The notes under the pieces: model-generated
Told to the model about the DNA's origin: nothing
What the model saw: only the letters and a program-made list of their open reading frames with translations
Databases searched by the model: none
Shown: positions 54,237 through 61,891 of the stretch, one piece after another
How positions within the stretch are numbered: the stretch's first letter is position 1
How the letters are laid out: each line of letters starts with the position of its first letter
Translations under genes and position numbers: made by a program
NCBI GenBank assembly: GCA_963737225.1
Contig: CAVTSA010000010.1
Span: 248,001-312,000 of the forward strand
DNA from: CAVTSA01 sp963737225
Lineage (GTDB): Bacteria > Chloroflexota > Dormibacteria > Dormibacterales > Dormibacteraceae
Direction: 5' to 3'
Length of the DNA: 64,000 nucleotides

Positions 54237-54295
54237 TGAGACTCCGCCCCGTAGTCCGAATCCCTCGGCGATCACCTCCATGTTTCGCTGGGCGG

Positions 54296-55315
54296 CTACC
54301 GGCTCGGAAGCGATCGCGGTAGCCCGAACCATTGCAGCACGTCGGCCTCGAAGCGGACCATTGCGCAGATCCGGTCGCCGGCCAGCGTCAGTACGTACAG
54401 GCCCGTCCCGTGGGGTGCGCGATCGGGGACGCGCACGTAAGCACCGAATGCGGGTTGGCCGTTCGCCCGCGCCGGCACGAGGTCGAATCTGCGCCCCCCA
54501 CCGAGCAGGATGGCGCAGAAACCGGCGACGGCGTCAGGGCCCTCGTATTCGAAGGGTATCGGCGGCATCGAGATGAACGCGTCATCGGTTAGCAGGGCCA
54601 CCAGCGCGTCCAGATCGGCGGACTCCCACGCCAAGGCGAATCTGGCCAGGATCGCCTCCTCGGTGGGGGATCCGGCGGCGGGAGGCGGATCGCGTTCGTG
54701 GCCTGGCGTCAGGCGACTTCCCAAGCTGGCGCGGGCCCGTTTGAGGGCGCTGGTGACCGATCCGACGGTCGTGTCCAGCATGTCCGCCACCTCGCTCGCA
54801 TGAAATCCGAGGACGTCGCGCAGGAGGAGCACCGCGAGTTGGCGGGGTGGCAGCACCTGAAGGGCGGTGATGAATGCGAGCGAGATGGCTTCGCCTTGCT
54901 CGTAGTGAGCTTCCGGGCCGGCCTGCGAGCCCGACACCTCCTCCAGGAGGTGGTCGGGATACGGCTGCAGCCAGACGACCTCGCCGAGCCGCGTCGGCTC
55001 GGGCGGCTGCACGCTGGGTACGTCCCACTCCTTCGCCGTCCGTCGGCGGGCCGAGCGCAGGGCGTTGAGGCAGCGGTTGGTGGCGATCCTGTACAACCAG
55101 GTGCGCAGCGAGCCGCGTTCTTCGGTGAAACCGCCGAGGCCCTGCCAGGCGCCCAGAAATGTGTCCTGCACGGCGTCCTCGGCATCTTGGATCGATCCGA
55201 GCATCCGATAGCAGTGCACCTGCAGCTCCCGCCGGAACGGCTCGGTCAGCTCGCGGAATGCCTCGCCGTCCCCGGCCCGCGTCCGCGCGATCAGGTCGGA
55301 TCCCACCAGCTCCAT
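54296..55315 (-). CDS. ECF sigma factor with SnoaL-like C-terminal domain (SigX5/TIGR02960 type)
   Basis: A 339-residue sigma factor. Region 2 is ELQVHCYRMLGSIQDAEDAV followed by SLRTWLYRIATNRCLNALRS. A linker with WLQPYPDHLLEE typical of this family precedes region 4, LPPRQLAVLLLRDVLGFHAS and EVADMLDTTVGSVTSALKRA. The C-terminal SnoaL-like domain (ILARFALAWESADLDALVAL, then ANGQPAFGAYVR) spans about residues 215-339. It is paralogous to the sigma factor encoded at 565-1581 (shared GQPAF motif and layout). I chose ATG 55315. Two RibD_C-type reductase genes lie divergently upstream, a plausible regulatory target. Confidence 0.93.
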   Translation of the reverse strand: MELVGSDLIARTRAGDGEAFRELTEPFRRELQVHCYRMLGSIQDAEDAVQDTFLGAWQGLGGFTEERGSLRTWLYRIATNRCLNALRSARRRTAKEWDVPSVQPPEPTRLGEVVWLQPYPDHLLEEVSGSQAGPEAHYEQGEAISLAFITALQVLPPRQLAVLLLRDVLGFHASEVADMLDTTVGSVTSALKRARASLGSRLTPGHERDPPPAAGSPTEEAILARFALAWESADLDALVALLTDDAFISMPPIPFEYEGPDAVAGFCAILLGGGRRFDLVPARANGQPAFGAYVRVPDRAPHGTGLYVLTLAGDRICAMVRFEADVLQWFGLPRSLPSR

Positions 55316-55526
55316 ACGCGTCACCTTCCTCCATCCCCATCCGCGTAACCGGTGTATCTGCACCGACCGGGGGTCGAACTGGGCGGTGCGCCGCCCAGTT
55401 TCGGCGCACCTTGGTGTACCTATCATCGACCGCCCGGACGAACCGGGCGCTGGCACTCATCGACCTGGACCTCGCACAGGCTCCGGCAGTGCCGGCTGAT
55501 AAGACCGGCCGAAAGGGGAAATCGAG

Positions 55527-56105
55527 ATGGGAAAGATCGTCCTCAGTACGAACATGTCGCTCGACGGAGTGATCCAGGACCCCGACGGTGAGGAGGGCTT
55601 CAGCCGTGGCGGCTGGTTCGTCCGGAATGGGGGCACCGATCTCGAAGAGTGGGGCAAGGTCGAGCACGCCGAGGCGCTGGGCACCGCGGCCCTGCTGCTG
55701 GGCCGGCGCAGCGACGAGTGGTTCGGGAAGCGGTGGGCGTCCCGGCCTGGGGAATGGGCGGGCCGCCTGAACAGCCTGCCAAAGTACGTTGTCTCCTCCA
55801 CCCTCCAAGATCCCAAATGGACCAATGTCACCATCCTGACAGGCAATGCCGTCGACGAGGTGAGGCGGCTGAAGCGCGACCTGGACGGAGACATCGTCGT
55901 GTACGCCAGCTATCAGCTCGGCCGCGCGCTGCTCGACCACGACCTCGTGGATGAGCTGCGGCTGTTCCTTTTTCCGGTCGTGATCGGGGACGGCGAGCGC
56001 CTGTTCGACGAAACCGACGGCACCAAGCCGTTCCGCCTCGCCAACAGCCGGATCGTCGGTAATGGCCTCGTCTTCCTGACCTACGAGGTAGTCCGGGCCG
56101 CCTAG
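55527..56105 (+). CDS. Dihydrofolate-reductase-like (RibD_C) family protein
   Basis: A 192-residue DHFR-fold reductase. GKIVLSTNMSLDGVIQDPDG, TAALLLGRRSDEWFGKRW, LPKYVVSSTLQDPKWTNVTI, YASYQLGRALLDHDLVDELR and FPVVIGDGERLF are all standard RibD_C features. The ATG follows GGGGAAATCGAG. It is divergent from the SigX5 sigma gene across a 211-bp promoter region and followed 75 bp later by a second reductase of the same superfamily. The substrate is unknown. Confidence 0.93.
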   Translation: MGKIVLSTNMSLDGVIQDPDGEEGFSRGGWFVRNGGTDLEEWGKVEHAEALGTAALLLGRRSDEWFGKRWASRPGEWAGRLNSLPKYVVSSTLQDPKWTNVTILTGNAVDEVRRLKRDLDGDIVVYASYQLGRALLDHDLVDELRLFLFPVVIGDGERLFDETDGTKPFRLANSRIVGNGLVFLTYEVVRAA

Positions 56106-56180
56106 CAGGCACCGGGAAGCGCCCGCGTCCGAAAGCGGGCACCGGTCTCACTGTGCCTTGATCTTTGGAGTCGATTGCAG

Positions 56181-56732
56181 ATGGGGAAGTTGATCGAGTA
56201 CACGCTCGTCTCAGCGGATTGGGTGTTCGAGGATCCCGTGGAGATGGGCGTTGGCAGGTATCAGGATGATGCTTACCTCCGAGACGGCCTGAACGTGCTT
56301 ATGGCGTGCCGCGCGCTCCTCTTCGGCCGAGGGACGTATGAGGCGTTTGCCCGACTCTATGGCGTGGGCGGGACGCACAAGCCAATGTGGGCGAACCGGC
56401 TCGGCGACATGCGTAAGTACGTTTTCAGCTCGACCATGGAGCAGCCGAGTTGGCGCAACACTGCGATCATCCGATCAGAGCCAGTCGCGGAGGTTCAGAG
56501 GTTGAAGGACGAGGCTGAAGGAGACTTGCTGATCCTGGGTCACGGGCAGCTCGCGGAGGCGCTGCTCCGTCGAGGTCTGACGGACCTGATTGACCTCACG
56601 ATCTACCCATTCTTTCGTGGTAAAGGCAAGTCCTTCTATCGCGAGGGCCAAGCAGCGCGTTTGGACCTCGTGACGACCAAGGTCTTCTCAAGCATCGTGA
56701 AACTGACCTACGCCGTTCACGCGCCGGCTTAG
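56181..56732 (+). CDS. Dihydrofolate-reductase-like (RibD_C) family protein, divergent member
   Basis: A 183-residue relative of the preceding reductase. MGKLIEYTLVSADWVFEDP opens with a tryptophan-containing variant of the SLDG loop. RALLFGRGTYEAFARLY, MRKYVFSSTMEQPSWRNTAI, ILGHGQLAEALLRRGLTDLI and YPFFRGKGKSFYR follow the family plan. The atypical N-terminal loop suggests altered cofactor or substrate contacts. The ATG at 56181 is preferred over a TTG six bases upstream. It is probably co-transcribed with the gene at 55527. Confidence 0.88.
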   Translation: MGKLIEYTLVSADWVFEDPVEMGVGRYQDDAYLRDGLNVLMACRALLFGRGTYEAFARLYGVGGTHKPMWANRLGDMRKYVFSSTMEQPSWRNTAIIRSEPVAEVQRLKDEAEGDLLILGHGQLAEALLRRGLTDLIDLTIYPFFRGKGKSFYREGQAARLDLVTTKVFSSIVKLTYAVHAPA

Positions 56733-56797
56733 AAGGCACCAAGGCATGGCGGCCGTGCCGGTTTGGGCGAGAGATCGCAGGGGGCGGTCGTGTCCAG

Positions 56798-57895
56798 CTA
56801 CTTGACCAGCAGTGAGATCAGAGCACGGCCGGCCCGGGACCTGGTCCTCGCCGCGAACGCGGACCACCCGGCGCCACGCACGGACGGGCCGCCCGCGGTT
56901 GCCGGCCCCAGTTTGAGCAGGCGCTCCGCGTTCCCGTGCGCGAACTGCTCACGCTCCTGGGACGAGAGGGCGGCTTTGCGCAAGAAGTCCGTACTCACGA
57001 CATTGTCCTGGAAGGGATAGTCGACCGAGAACAAGAGATGGTCGATACCGAGCATGGCCACGGCGCAGTCGAGGACGGGCTGGTCGAACACGCCGCTGCT
57101 CGTGACGAACACATTCTGGCGAAGGTAGTAGCGGACGCTCTTCTGCATCGTCCGTCCCGAGCTGCCACCGACCTTCCGCTCCTGGTCGGCGACCAGCCAG
57201 TTGCCGAACGTAAGCGCGAGGTTCAGCCGGGTGATGCAGTACGGAAGCAGCTCCCCCATGTGTCCGACGACAACCTTCAGTCGCGGATGCCGGTCAAACA
57301 CGCCGGCGCACATCATTCGCAAGAGGTGCGTCGCGGTCTCCACCGGCCATCCCCAACCGGTCACGAGAGGCAAGGTGCAGCGCGGGTAGTACGCGTCGAC
57401 GACCACCTTCGGCGGATCCGTCGGGTGGAGATAGATCGGGACGTCCAGTGCCTCGGCGCGATCGAAGAGGATCGAGAACGCGTCGTCGTCCAGATAGTTG
57501 CCGTTCGTGTGTCCGTTGATCAGCGCGCCACGGAACCCCAGCTGGGTCACCGATCGCTCGAGCTCCTCCGCCGCGGCGCTCGGCGACTGCGTGGGCAGGG
57601 TCGCGAAGCCGGCGAACCGATCAGGGTGCTTCTGAACGACGTCCGCCAGCCAGTCGTTGACCTCCCGGGAGACGTCGACGGCCAGCCCTGGATCCCCGAG
57701 GAACTGAACTCCCGGCTGCACGAGTGACAGAACCTGGAGGTCGATGCCGGCCGCGTCCATGAGGCTGATCCTCCGCGCGCCCACCTCTGACAGCTGGTCC
57801 TTCAGGACCGCGTACTGGGATCGCAGAGCGGCTGGAAAGAGTTCCCACACCCGAGGGTGCAGGAACGCTTCCTCCAGCGCGATGGTACGGGTCAT
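56798..57895 (-). CDS. Amidohydrolase-2 family protein (decarboxylase-like)
   Basis: A 365-residue TIM-barrel metal enzyme of the amidohydrolase-2 (PF04909) group, which includes gamma-resorcylate and 2-amino-3-carboxymuconate-semialdehyde decarboxylases. It starts TRTIALEEAFLHPRVWELFP. RFAGFATLPTQSPSAAAEEL, FRGALINGHTNGNYLDDDAF, LDVPIYLHPTDPPKVV (metal-binding His), LKVVVGHMGELLPYCITRLN (second His) and LLFSVDYPFQDN (catalytic Asp) are as expected. The N-terminal EEAF replaces the ExH metal pair of some members. It overlaps the upstream TetR gene by four bases (ATGA), implying control by that repressor. The last 45 residues are Arg/Ala-rich and not conserved. Confidence 0.88.
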   Translation of the reverse strand: MTRTIALEEAFLHPRVWELFPAALRSQYAVLKDQLSEVGARRISLMDAAGIDLQVLSLVQPGVQFLGDPGLAVDVSREVNDWLADVVQKHPDRFAGFATLPTQSPSAAAEELERSVTQLGFRGALINGHTNGNYLDDDAFSILFDRAEALDVPIYLHPTDPPKVVVDAYYPRCTLPLVTGWGWPVETATHLLRMMCAGVFDRHPRLKVVVGHMGELLPYCITRLNLALTFGNWLVADQERKVGGSSGRTMQKSVRYYLRQNVFVTSSGVFDQPVLDCAVAMLGIDHLLFSVDYPFQDNVVSTDFLRKAALSSQEREQFAHGNAERLLKLGPATAGGPSVRGAGWSAFAARTRSRAGRALISLLVK

Positions 57896-58557
57896 GGCCT
57901 GTCCCCCATGGAGTAGCGCTCCGCTGACCCAGCCTCCCCCGTGGCCGGCGCCGAGACCGGGGCGAGCAACCGCTTGTAGGTATCGAAGACGAGGTCTGCG
58001 TGCGCGCGAACATCTTCCCTGCCGTTTTGAGAGGCGTAGATGGCGTCCAGCGCTGCGTCGTTGACCTGGACCAGTCGCGCCAGCGCCACCACTGACAGAT
58101 CTGTTCGCACGCACCCCAGGCGCTGGCCTGTCTCAATGACCGCTCGGTAGAGCTCGGTCGCTTTGTCGAGGACCTCCGAGATCCGGGGACTCCGACGCTG
58201 CTCTTCGGAAAGTCGGGCCACCGCCCTGACCAGATCCCGCCAGCGCCCGGCATCGACAGCCCAGGCGTTCACCAGGCGCTCGAATGCCGCCCAGAACTCG
58301 TCCGGGTCGACGACGTTCAACTCCGAGACCGGATGGTCTGCGAGCACGGTCTCGACCACTCGCTCGATGACGGTCGCGAAGAGGTCCTCCTTGTCGTCGA
58401 AGTAGTAGTAGTAGGCACCCTTACTGAGCCCGGACTCCGCGAGAATGCGGTTCAGCGAGGCGACCTCCAATCCGTCGCGGCTGAAGTGCTCGGCGGCGAT
58501 GTCGAGAAGTTGTTCGCGGTCGTGCGCCGCCAAGTTGGCGAAGCGTTGTCGGGGCAT
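57892..58557 (-). CDS. TetR-family transcriptional regulator
   Basis: A 221-residue repressor. The HTH is LLDIAAEHFSRDGLEVASLN followed by ILAESGLSKGAYYYYFDDKE (recognition helix with the GAYYYYF signature) and DLFATVIERVVETVLAD. The remaining 150 residues form the helical ligand-binding and dimer domain. It is first in a two-gene operon with the amidohydrolase and has a perfect palindrome directly upstream of the ATG, indicating autoregulation. The ligand is unknown, probably related to the amidohydrolase substrate. Confidence 0.93.
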   Translation of the reverse strand: MPRQRFANLAAHDREQLLDIAAEHFSRDGLEVASLNRILAESGLSKGAYYYYFDDKEDLFATVIERVVETVLADHPVSELNVVDPDEFWAAFERLVNAWAVDAGRWRDLVRAVARLSEEQRRSPRISEVLDKATELYRAVIETGQRLGCVRTDLSVVALARLVQVNDAALDAIYASQNGREDVRAHADLVFDTYKRLLAPVSAPATGEAGSAERYSMGDRP

Positions 58558-58559
58558 CT

Positions 58560-58585
58560 GGACCGATAGTCCAGACCATCGGTCC
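58560..58585. promoter_or_regulatory. Palindromic TetR operator candidate
   Basis: GGACCGAT (58560-58567) and ATCGGTCC (58578-58585) are a perfect 8-bp inverted repeat with a 10-bp spacer, starting 2 bp from the TetR start codon. Size and position fit an autoregulatory TetR site. Confidence 0.7.
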
Positions 58586-59135
58586 GACCGGCGGTCTCAA
58601 CTCCGGCCCAGCATGAGCCTCGATGTGCGCTCTCAGCACGCCCACCGAGGTCTGCAGCGCCGAGACCTGCCAGGTGGTCGCGGTCCCCGGGGATCATCCC
58701 GGTACTGCGACCACGAGTGATACACCTCAGATCTCCTGTTATCGGATCCCCTTGCCCCGCTGGCTGGCTGGTCGAACCCTCCGCTCGCCCGCGCCCGCGC
58801 TACACGTGCAGCGCGCACTCGGCGTCGACGAAACCGCTTCTCACCTGTCGCGTCGGCATGCGCTCTGCGAGCCGAGCGAGCAGCCGCGCCGAGGTCCTGC
58901 CGCTTCCAAGCGCTACGTCGGGGCCAATCCGACACAACCAACCTGGTGTGGTCACGTCCGCGTTCCCGTCGAGCAGGTCACCTATCCACGGGAACCCCCA
59001 CGGAATCTCCGAGCTCGGTCACCACGGGTCGAGGCGGAGGCTGCGACGCGCGACGCCTCAATCCTCCGAGCCAGCCCTGGCAAGCCCGCTCCGGCGGATG
59101 CCCGACCTCCAACGGTCCGGAATCCATGCCCACCG
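58586..59135. other. Unassigned, about 550 bp
   Basis: No confident gene. On the minus strand around 58816-58990 a stop-free stretch reads FPWIGDLLDGNADVTTPGW and then VALGSGRTSARLLARLAERM, protein-like but with no start or family. It could be a relic, and the region must also hold the TetR promoter. Confidence 0.3.
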
Positions 59136-60272
59136 TCACTGACCGACATATATCTCGGGGGCCAGCTTCGCTCGCGGCCCAGATCCTGGCCGGGAGCGCA
59201 GCGCGTCTTCGTCAAGATCAATCCCCAATCCGGGCCGATCTGGCAGCAAGATCCGGCCGTCCTCGACGGAGAACGGGTCAACCGCAATCGAGTTGGAGGC
59301 TTCAACCGCGTTCACGAAGTACTCCGTGATCAAGAAGTTGGGCAGAGAAGCTGCGACGTGCAGTGTCGACGCCAGCCCGACCGAGGTGCTGTTGTAATTA
59401 TGAGGAGCTACCCTGACGCGATAGGCGTCGGCCAACGAACCGATCTCGAGAAGTCCCCCGATGCCCGTTGCGCAAACATCGGGATTGACAATGTCTGCTC
59501 CCCGGGCCGCCAACACGGGGAGGAACTCGTCCTTCGTATACAGAGTCTCTCCGGTGACTATTGGGATCGACGAGACTCGCCGAACCTCGACCAAAGAGTC
59601 GAGGTTCTGTACGTCAACCGGCTCTTCGTACCAGAAGGGATCATATTTCGACAGCTTGCCCGCTAGCCGGGAGCCGGTTATCGAATCAAACCTTCGATGC
59701 GCCTCAATCAGCAAGTCGACACCGGATCCGACGGCCTCTCTGACCGCAGCTATCCGGGCCACTGCCTCCGATTCCTCATCGGGGGACAGCTGCTCGCGCC
59801 AGAGATCGGGAAAGGGGTCGAACTTGAGGGCATCGAATCCCAGCGCTACGGTCTGCCGCGCACGATCAGCCAAGTCGCTCGGGGTCGTGGCGCCCTGCGT
59901 CCAGCCGTTTGCGTAGACACGTACTGTCTCCCGACAAGGGCCACCGAACAAGTTGTAAACGGGCTGGTCCAGCGACTTGCCGACGATGTCCCAAAGTGCT
60001 TGCTCCAGTGCGCTGCGCGCGGCGAACAGGTCCAAGGACGGCCGGCGCCCACCAAAGTCCACGTACATCGACAAGACAAAGGTCTTGATGTGGAAAGGGT
60101 TCTTACCTTCAAGCTGTCGCGCCATGGCGTCCACGTAAGCCTGAACACTCCGATCCCTGTCGACATACGTGTAGGCCTCCCCCCACCCGTGGATTCGATC
60201 GTCCGTTTCGACTTTGACGAACAGCCAGTTCTTGCCTGCGCCCGAGTCTACTCTGTAGCTTTTGACGTTCAC
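59136..60272 (-). CDS. Mandelate racemase / enolase superfamily enzyme
   Basis: A 378-residue barrel enzyme, probably a sugar-acid dehydratase. The N-terminal capping domain (NVKSYRVDSGAGKNWLFVKV, GWGEAYTYVDRDRS) precedes the barrel. ALGFDALKFDPFPDLW holds the second-strand lysine. Metal ligands are apparent in LLIEAHRRFDS, FWYEEPVDVQNLDS and PIVTGETLYTKDEF, and APHNYNSTSVGLA supplies a late histidine. The EAH pair resembles the DxH acid of galactonate-type dehydratases. GTG 60272 is the likely start: an upstream extension would overlap the serine-hydrolase gene. It lies 32 bp downstream of that gene on the same strand. It fits the sugar-acid theme at 27-41 kb. Confidence 0.88.
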   Translation of the reverse strand: MNVKSYRVDSGAGKNWLFVKVETDDRIHGWGEAYTYVDRDRSVQAYVDAMARQLEGKNPFHIKTFVLSMYVDFGGRRPSLDLFAARSALEQALWDIVGKSLDQPVYNLFGGPCRETVRVYANGWTQGATTPSDLADRARQTVALGFDALKFDPFPDLWREQLSPDEESEAVARIAAVREAVGSGVDLLIEAHRRFDSITGSRLAGKLSKYDPFWYEEPVDVQNLDSLVEVRRVSSIPIVTGETLYTKDEFLPVLAARGADIVNPDVCATGIGGLLEIGSLADAYRVRVAPHNYNSTSVGLASTLHVAASLPNFLITEYFVNAVEASNSIAVDPFSVEDGRILLPDRPGLGIDLDEDALRSRPGSGPRAKLAPEIYVGQ

Positions 60273-60304
60273 AACGCGCAATTTGATCCAGCCTCGCTCC
60301 GTAA

Positions 60305-61450
60305 CTATGTGGGGGGTTGGCCGGCCAGTGCAGACTCGATGCTGGTGGTGAAGGCCTCGAAGACGGTGGGAACCGGGGGCATGACCTGGGTGAGCAGGAC
60401 GGCGGCGGTGTCGTGCTGGGGCCATGACCACCAGAGGGTGCCGAGTCCTCCGGCCCAGCCGTAGCGGCGGCCGCCAGGGGTGTCGGCAACGCCTATGCCG
60501 TAGCCCCAGCCGCCGCCGTTCAGGAATGGAGCCGCCGAGGGGGCGGCGCGCTGCGCCGGCGTCAGCGCGTCGGCTGTCATCGCCCGCACAGACGCCGTCG
60601 ACAACAGCGGCGCGCCGCCCGCCAACAGGACGCCGGCGAAGCGCAGCAGATCCGACGCCGTCGAGATCAGGCCCCCGCGGGCGTCCGGAAACACGGGCGC
60701 GACCGTCCAGCGGCTGGCCCGACCGCCGCCATCGAACAGCGCCAGCGTGCCGTCGTCTTCGAGGCGGTAGGCGGGCGGCAGTGCTTCCGCCGAGGCCTGA
60801 AATGCAGTGTCGGATAGGCCGAGCGGGTCCAGGAGACGCTCCCTCAGCAGCAGGTCCAGCGGCATTGCGGTGGCCCGCGCCAACAGCACGCCGAGCACGG
60901 CGAAGGAGATCTCATAGCGCCATGTCGTACCCGGCTGGTCAAGAAGTGGCAGCGCGGCGAACCGTGCAATCCACTCGTCGGGCGGCAGCGGGGCTGTCGG
61001 GTCCGGCGGTCCGAACCCCAGGCCGGCCGCGACGGCAGCATCGACTGCCGGGCTCGGGCCGTCGAGCACATGCCCAAACCCCATACGCATGGTCAGTAGA
61101 TCCTCGACGGTGATCGAGCGTTGCGCCGGCATGGTGTCGTTGAGATCGGCGCCCGGACGACGCAGCACCCGGCGGGCAGCCAGCTCGGGCAGGTACCTCT
61201 CGACCGAGCCTTGGAGATCGAGCACGCCTTCCTCGATAAGCACGACGGTCAGCGCAGCGATGAAGGGCTTCGTGTTGGAGCTGATCCGCATGACACTGTG
61301 GGCGGCGAGCGGTGTCGAGCCGCCCGGCTCGGTCGCTCCTACTGCCGCCACCTTCTCGCGGCCGCCGTCGAGGATGCCGATCACGGCGCCGGGCACCACA
61401 CCGGTCTCGACGTGCGGGCGCACGGCATCGACGACCTGCTCGACGTTCAC
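60305..61450 (-). CDS. Serine hydrolase (class C beta-lactamase-like)
   Basis: A 381-residue beta-lactamase-fold hydrolase. The nucleophile motif SxxK is SNTK in VMRISSNTKPFIAALTVVLI (about residue 60). MRMGFGHVLDGPSP is the conserved loop after it. RYEISFAVLGVLLARATAM occupies the place of the second motif, though a clean YxN is not seen. GGLISTASDLLRFAGVLLAG and the C-terminal RYGWAGGLGTLWWSWP (in place of KTG) are typical of esterase-like members. GTG 61450 is chosen because homology begins there (VEQVVDAVRPHVETGVVPGA). The frame is open upstream into a truncated isochorismatase, so an accidental fusion is possible. No signal peptide, so cytosolic. Confidence 0.88.
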   Translation of the reverse strand: MNVEQVVDAVRPHVETGVVPGAVIGILDGGREKVAAVGATEPGGSTPLAAHSVMRISSNTKPFIAALTVVLIEEGVLDLQGSVERYLPELAARRVLRRPGADLNDTMPAQRSITVEDLLTMRMGFGHVLDGPSPAVDAAVAAGLGFGPPDPTAPLPPDEWIARFAALPLLDQPGTTWRYEISFAVLGVLLARATAMPLDLLLRERLLDPLGLSDTAFQASAEALPPAYRLEDDGTLALFDGGGRASRWTVAPVFPDARGGLISTASDLLRFAGVLLAGGAPLLSTASVRAMTADALTPAQRAAPSAAPFLNGGGWGYGIGVADTPGGRRYGWAGGLGTLWWSWPQHDTAAVLLTQVMPPVPTVFEAFTTSIESALAGQPPT

Positions 61451-61838
61451 CGCGTCAGCGTAGCCACCGTCCCGAACGATGGGCAAGCTGCGTGTACGGA
61501 ATTGCGACCTTCCTGGGCGCGGCCGAAGGTCCGCGCCCCAGGATCCCGCCATGCATATACCGTCCATCCTCTCCCAACGTCGCTGACGCGGCGTCAACCG
61601 ATCGTCGTCGAGTACCTGTCGCGTGTAGAGCACCTTCGCGCCGAGTGCCATCGCTTCGCCAGCGAACGTGTTTGCCGGTAGAGCGGTGGCCGCATTGTGC
61701 GCACTCGTGGCGGGTCGTGAGCGCGAAGCTTTGGGGCTGTAGAAATCGTTCTGGAAGTCGACGAGCAAGATCGCGACGCGGTTCGGCGCGAGATCGAAGA
61801 AGTCGTGCGTCCGCTCGGACCACCCTATCCATCGGACG
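61451..61838 (-). pseudogene. Truncated isochorismatase-family hydrolase
   Basis: The minus strand encodes DFFDLAPNRVAILLVDFQND FYS (catalytic Asp of the LLVDFQNDF motif), ANTFAGEAMALGAKVLYTRQ, LTPRQRRWERMDGICMAGSW and GADLRPRP. These are the first 110 or so residues of an isochorismatase-like cysteine hydrolase that should be about 190 long. The catalytic Cys region is missing, no start codon is found, and the frame runs directly into the serine-hydrolase gene without a stop. Confidence 0.6.
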
Positions 61839-61891
61839 AATCGGCACCGCCCCGACCCCGGCGACGCGGCGGTCGAAGTTCGCGCGTCCGA

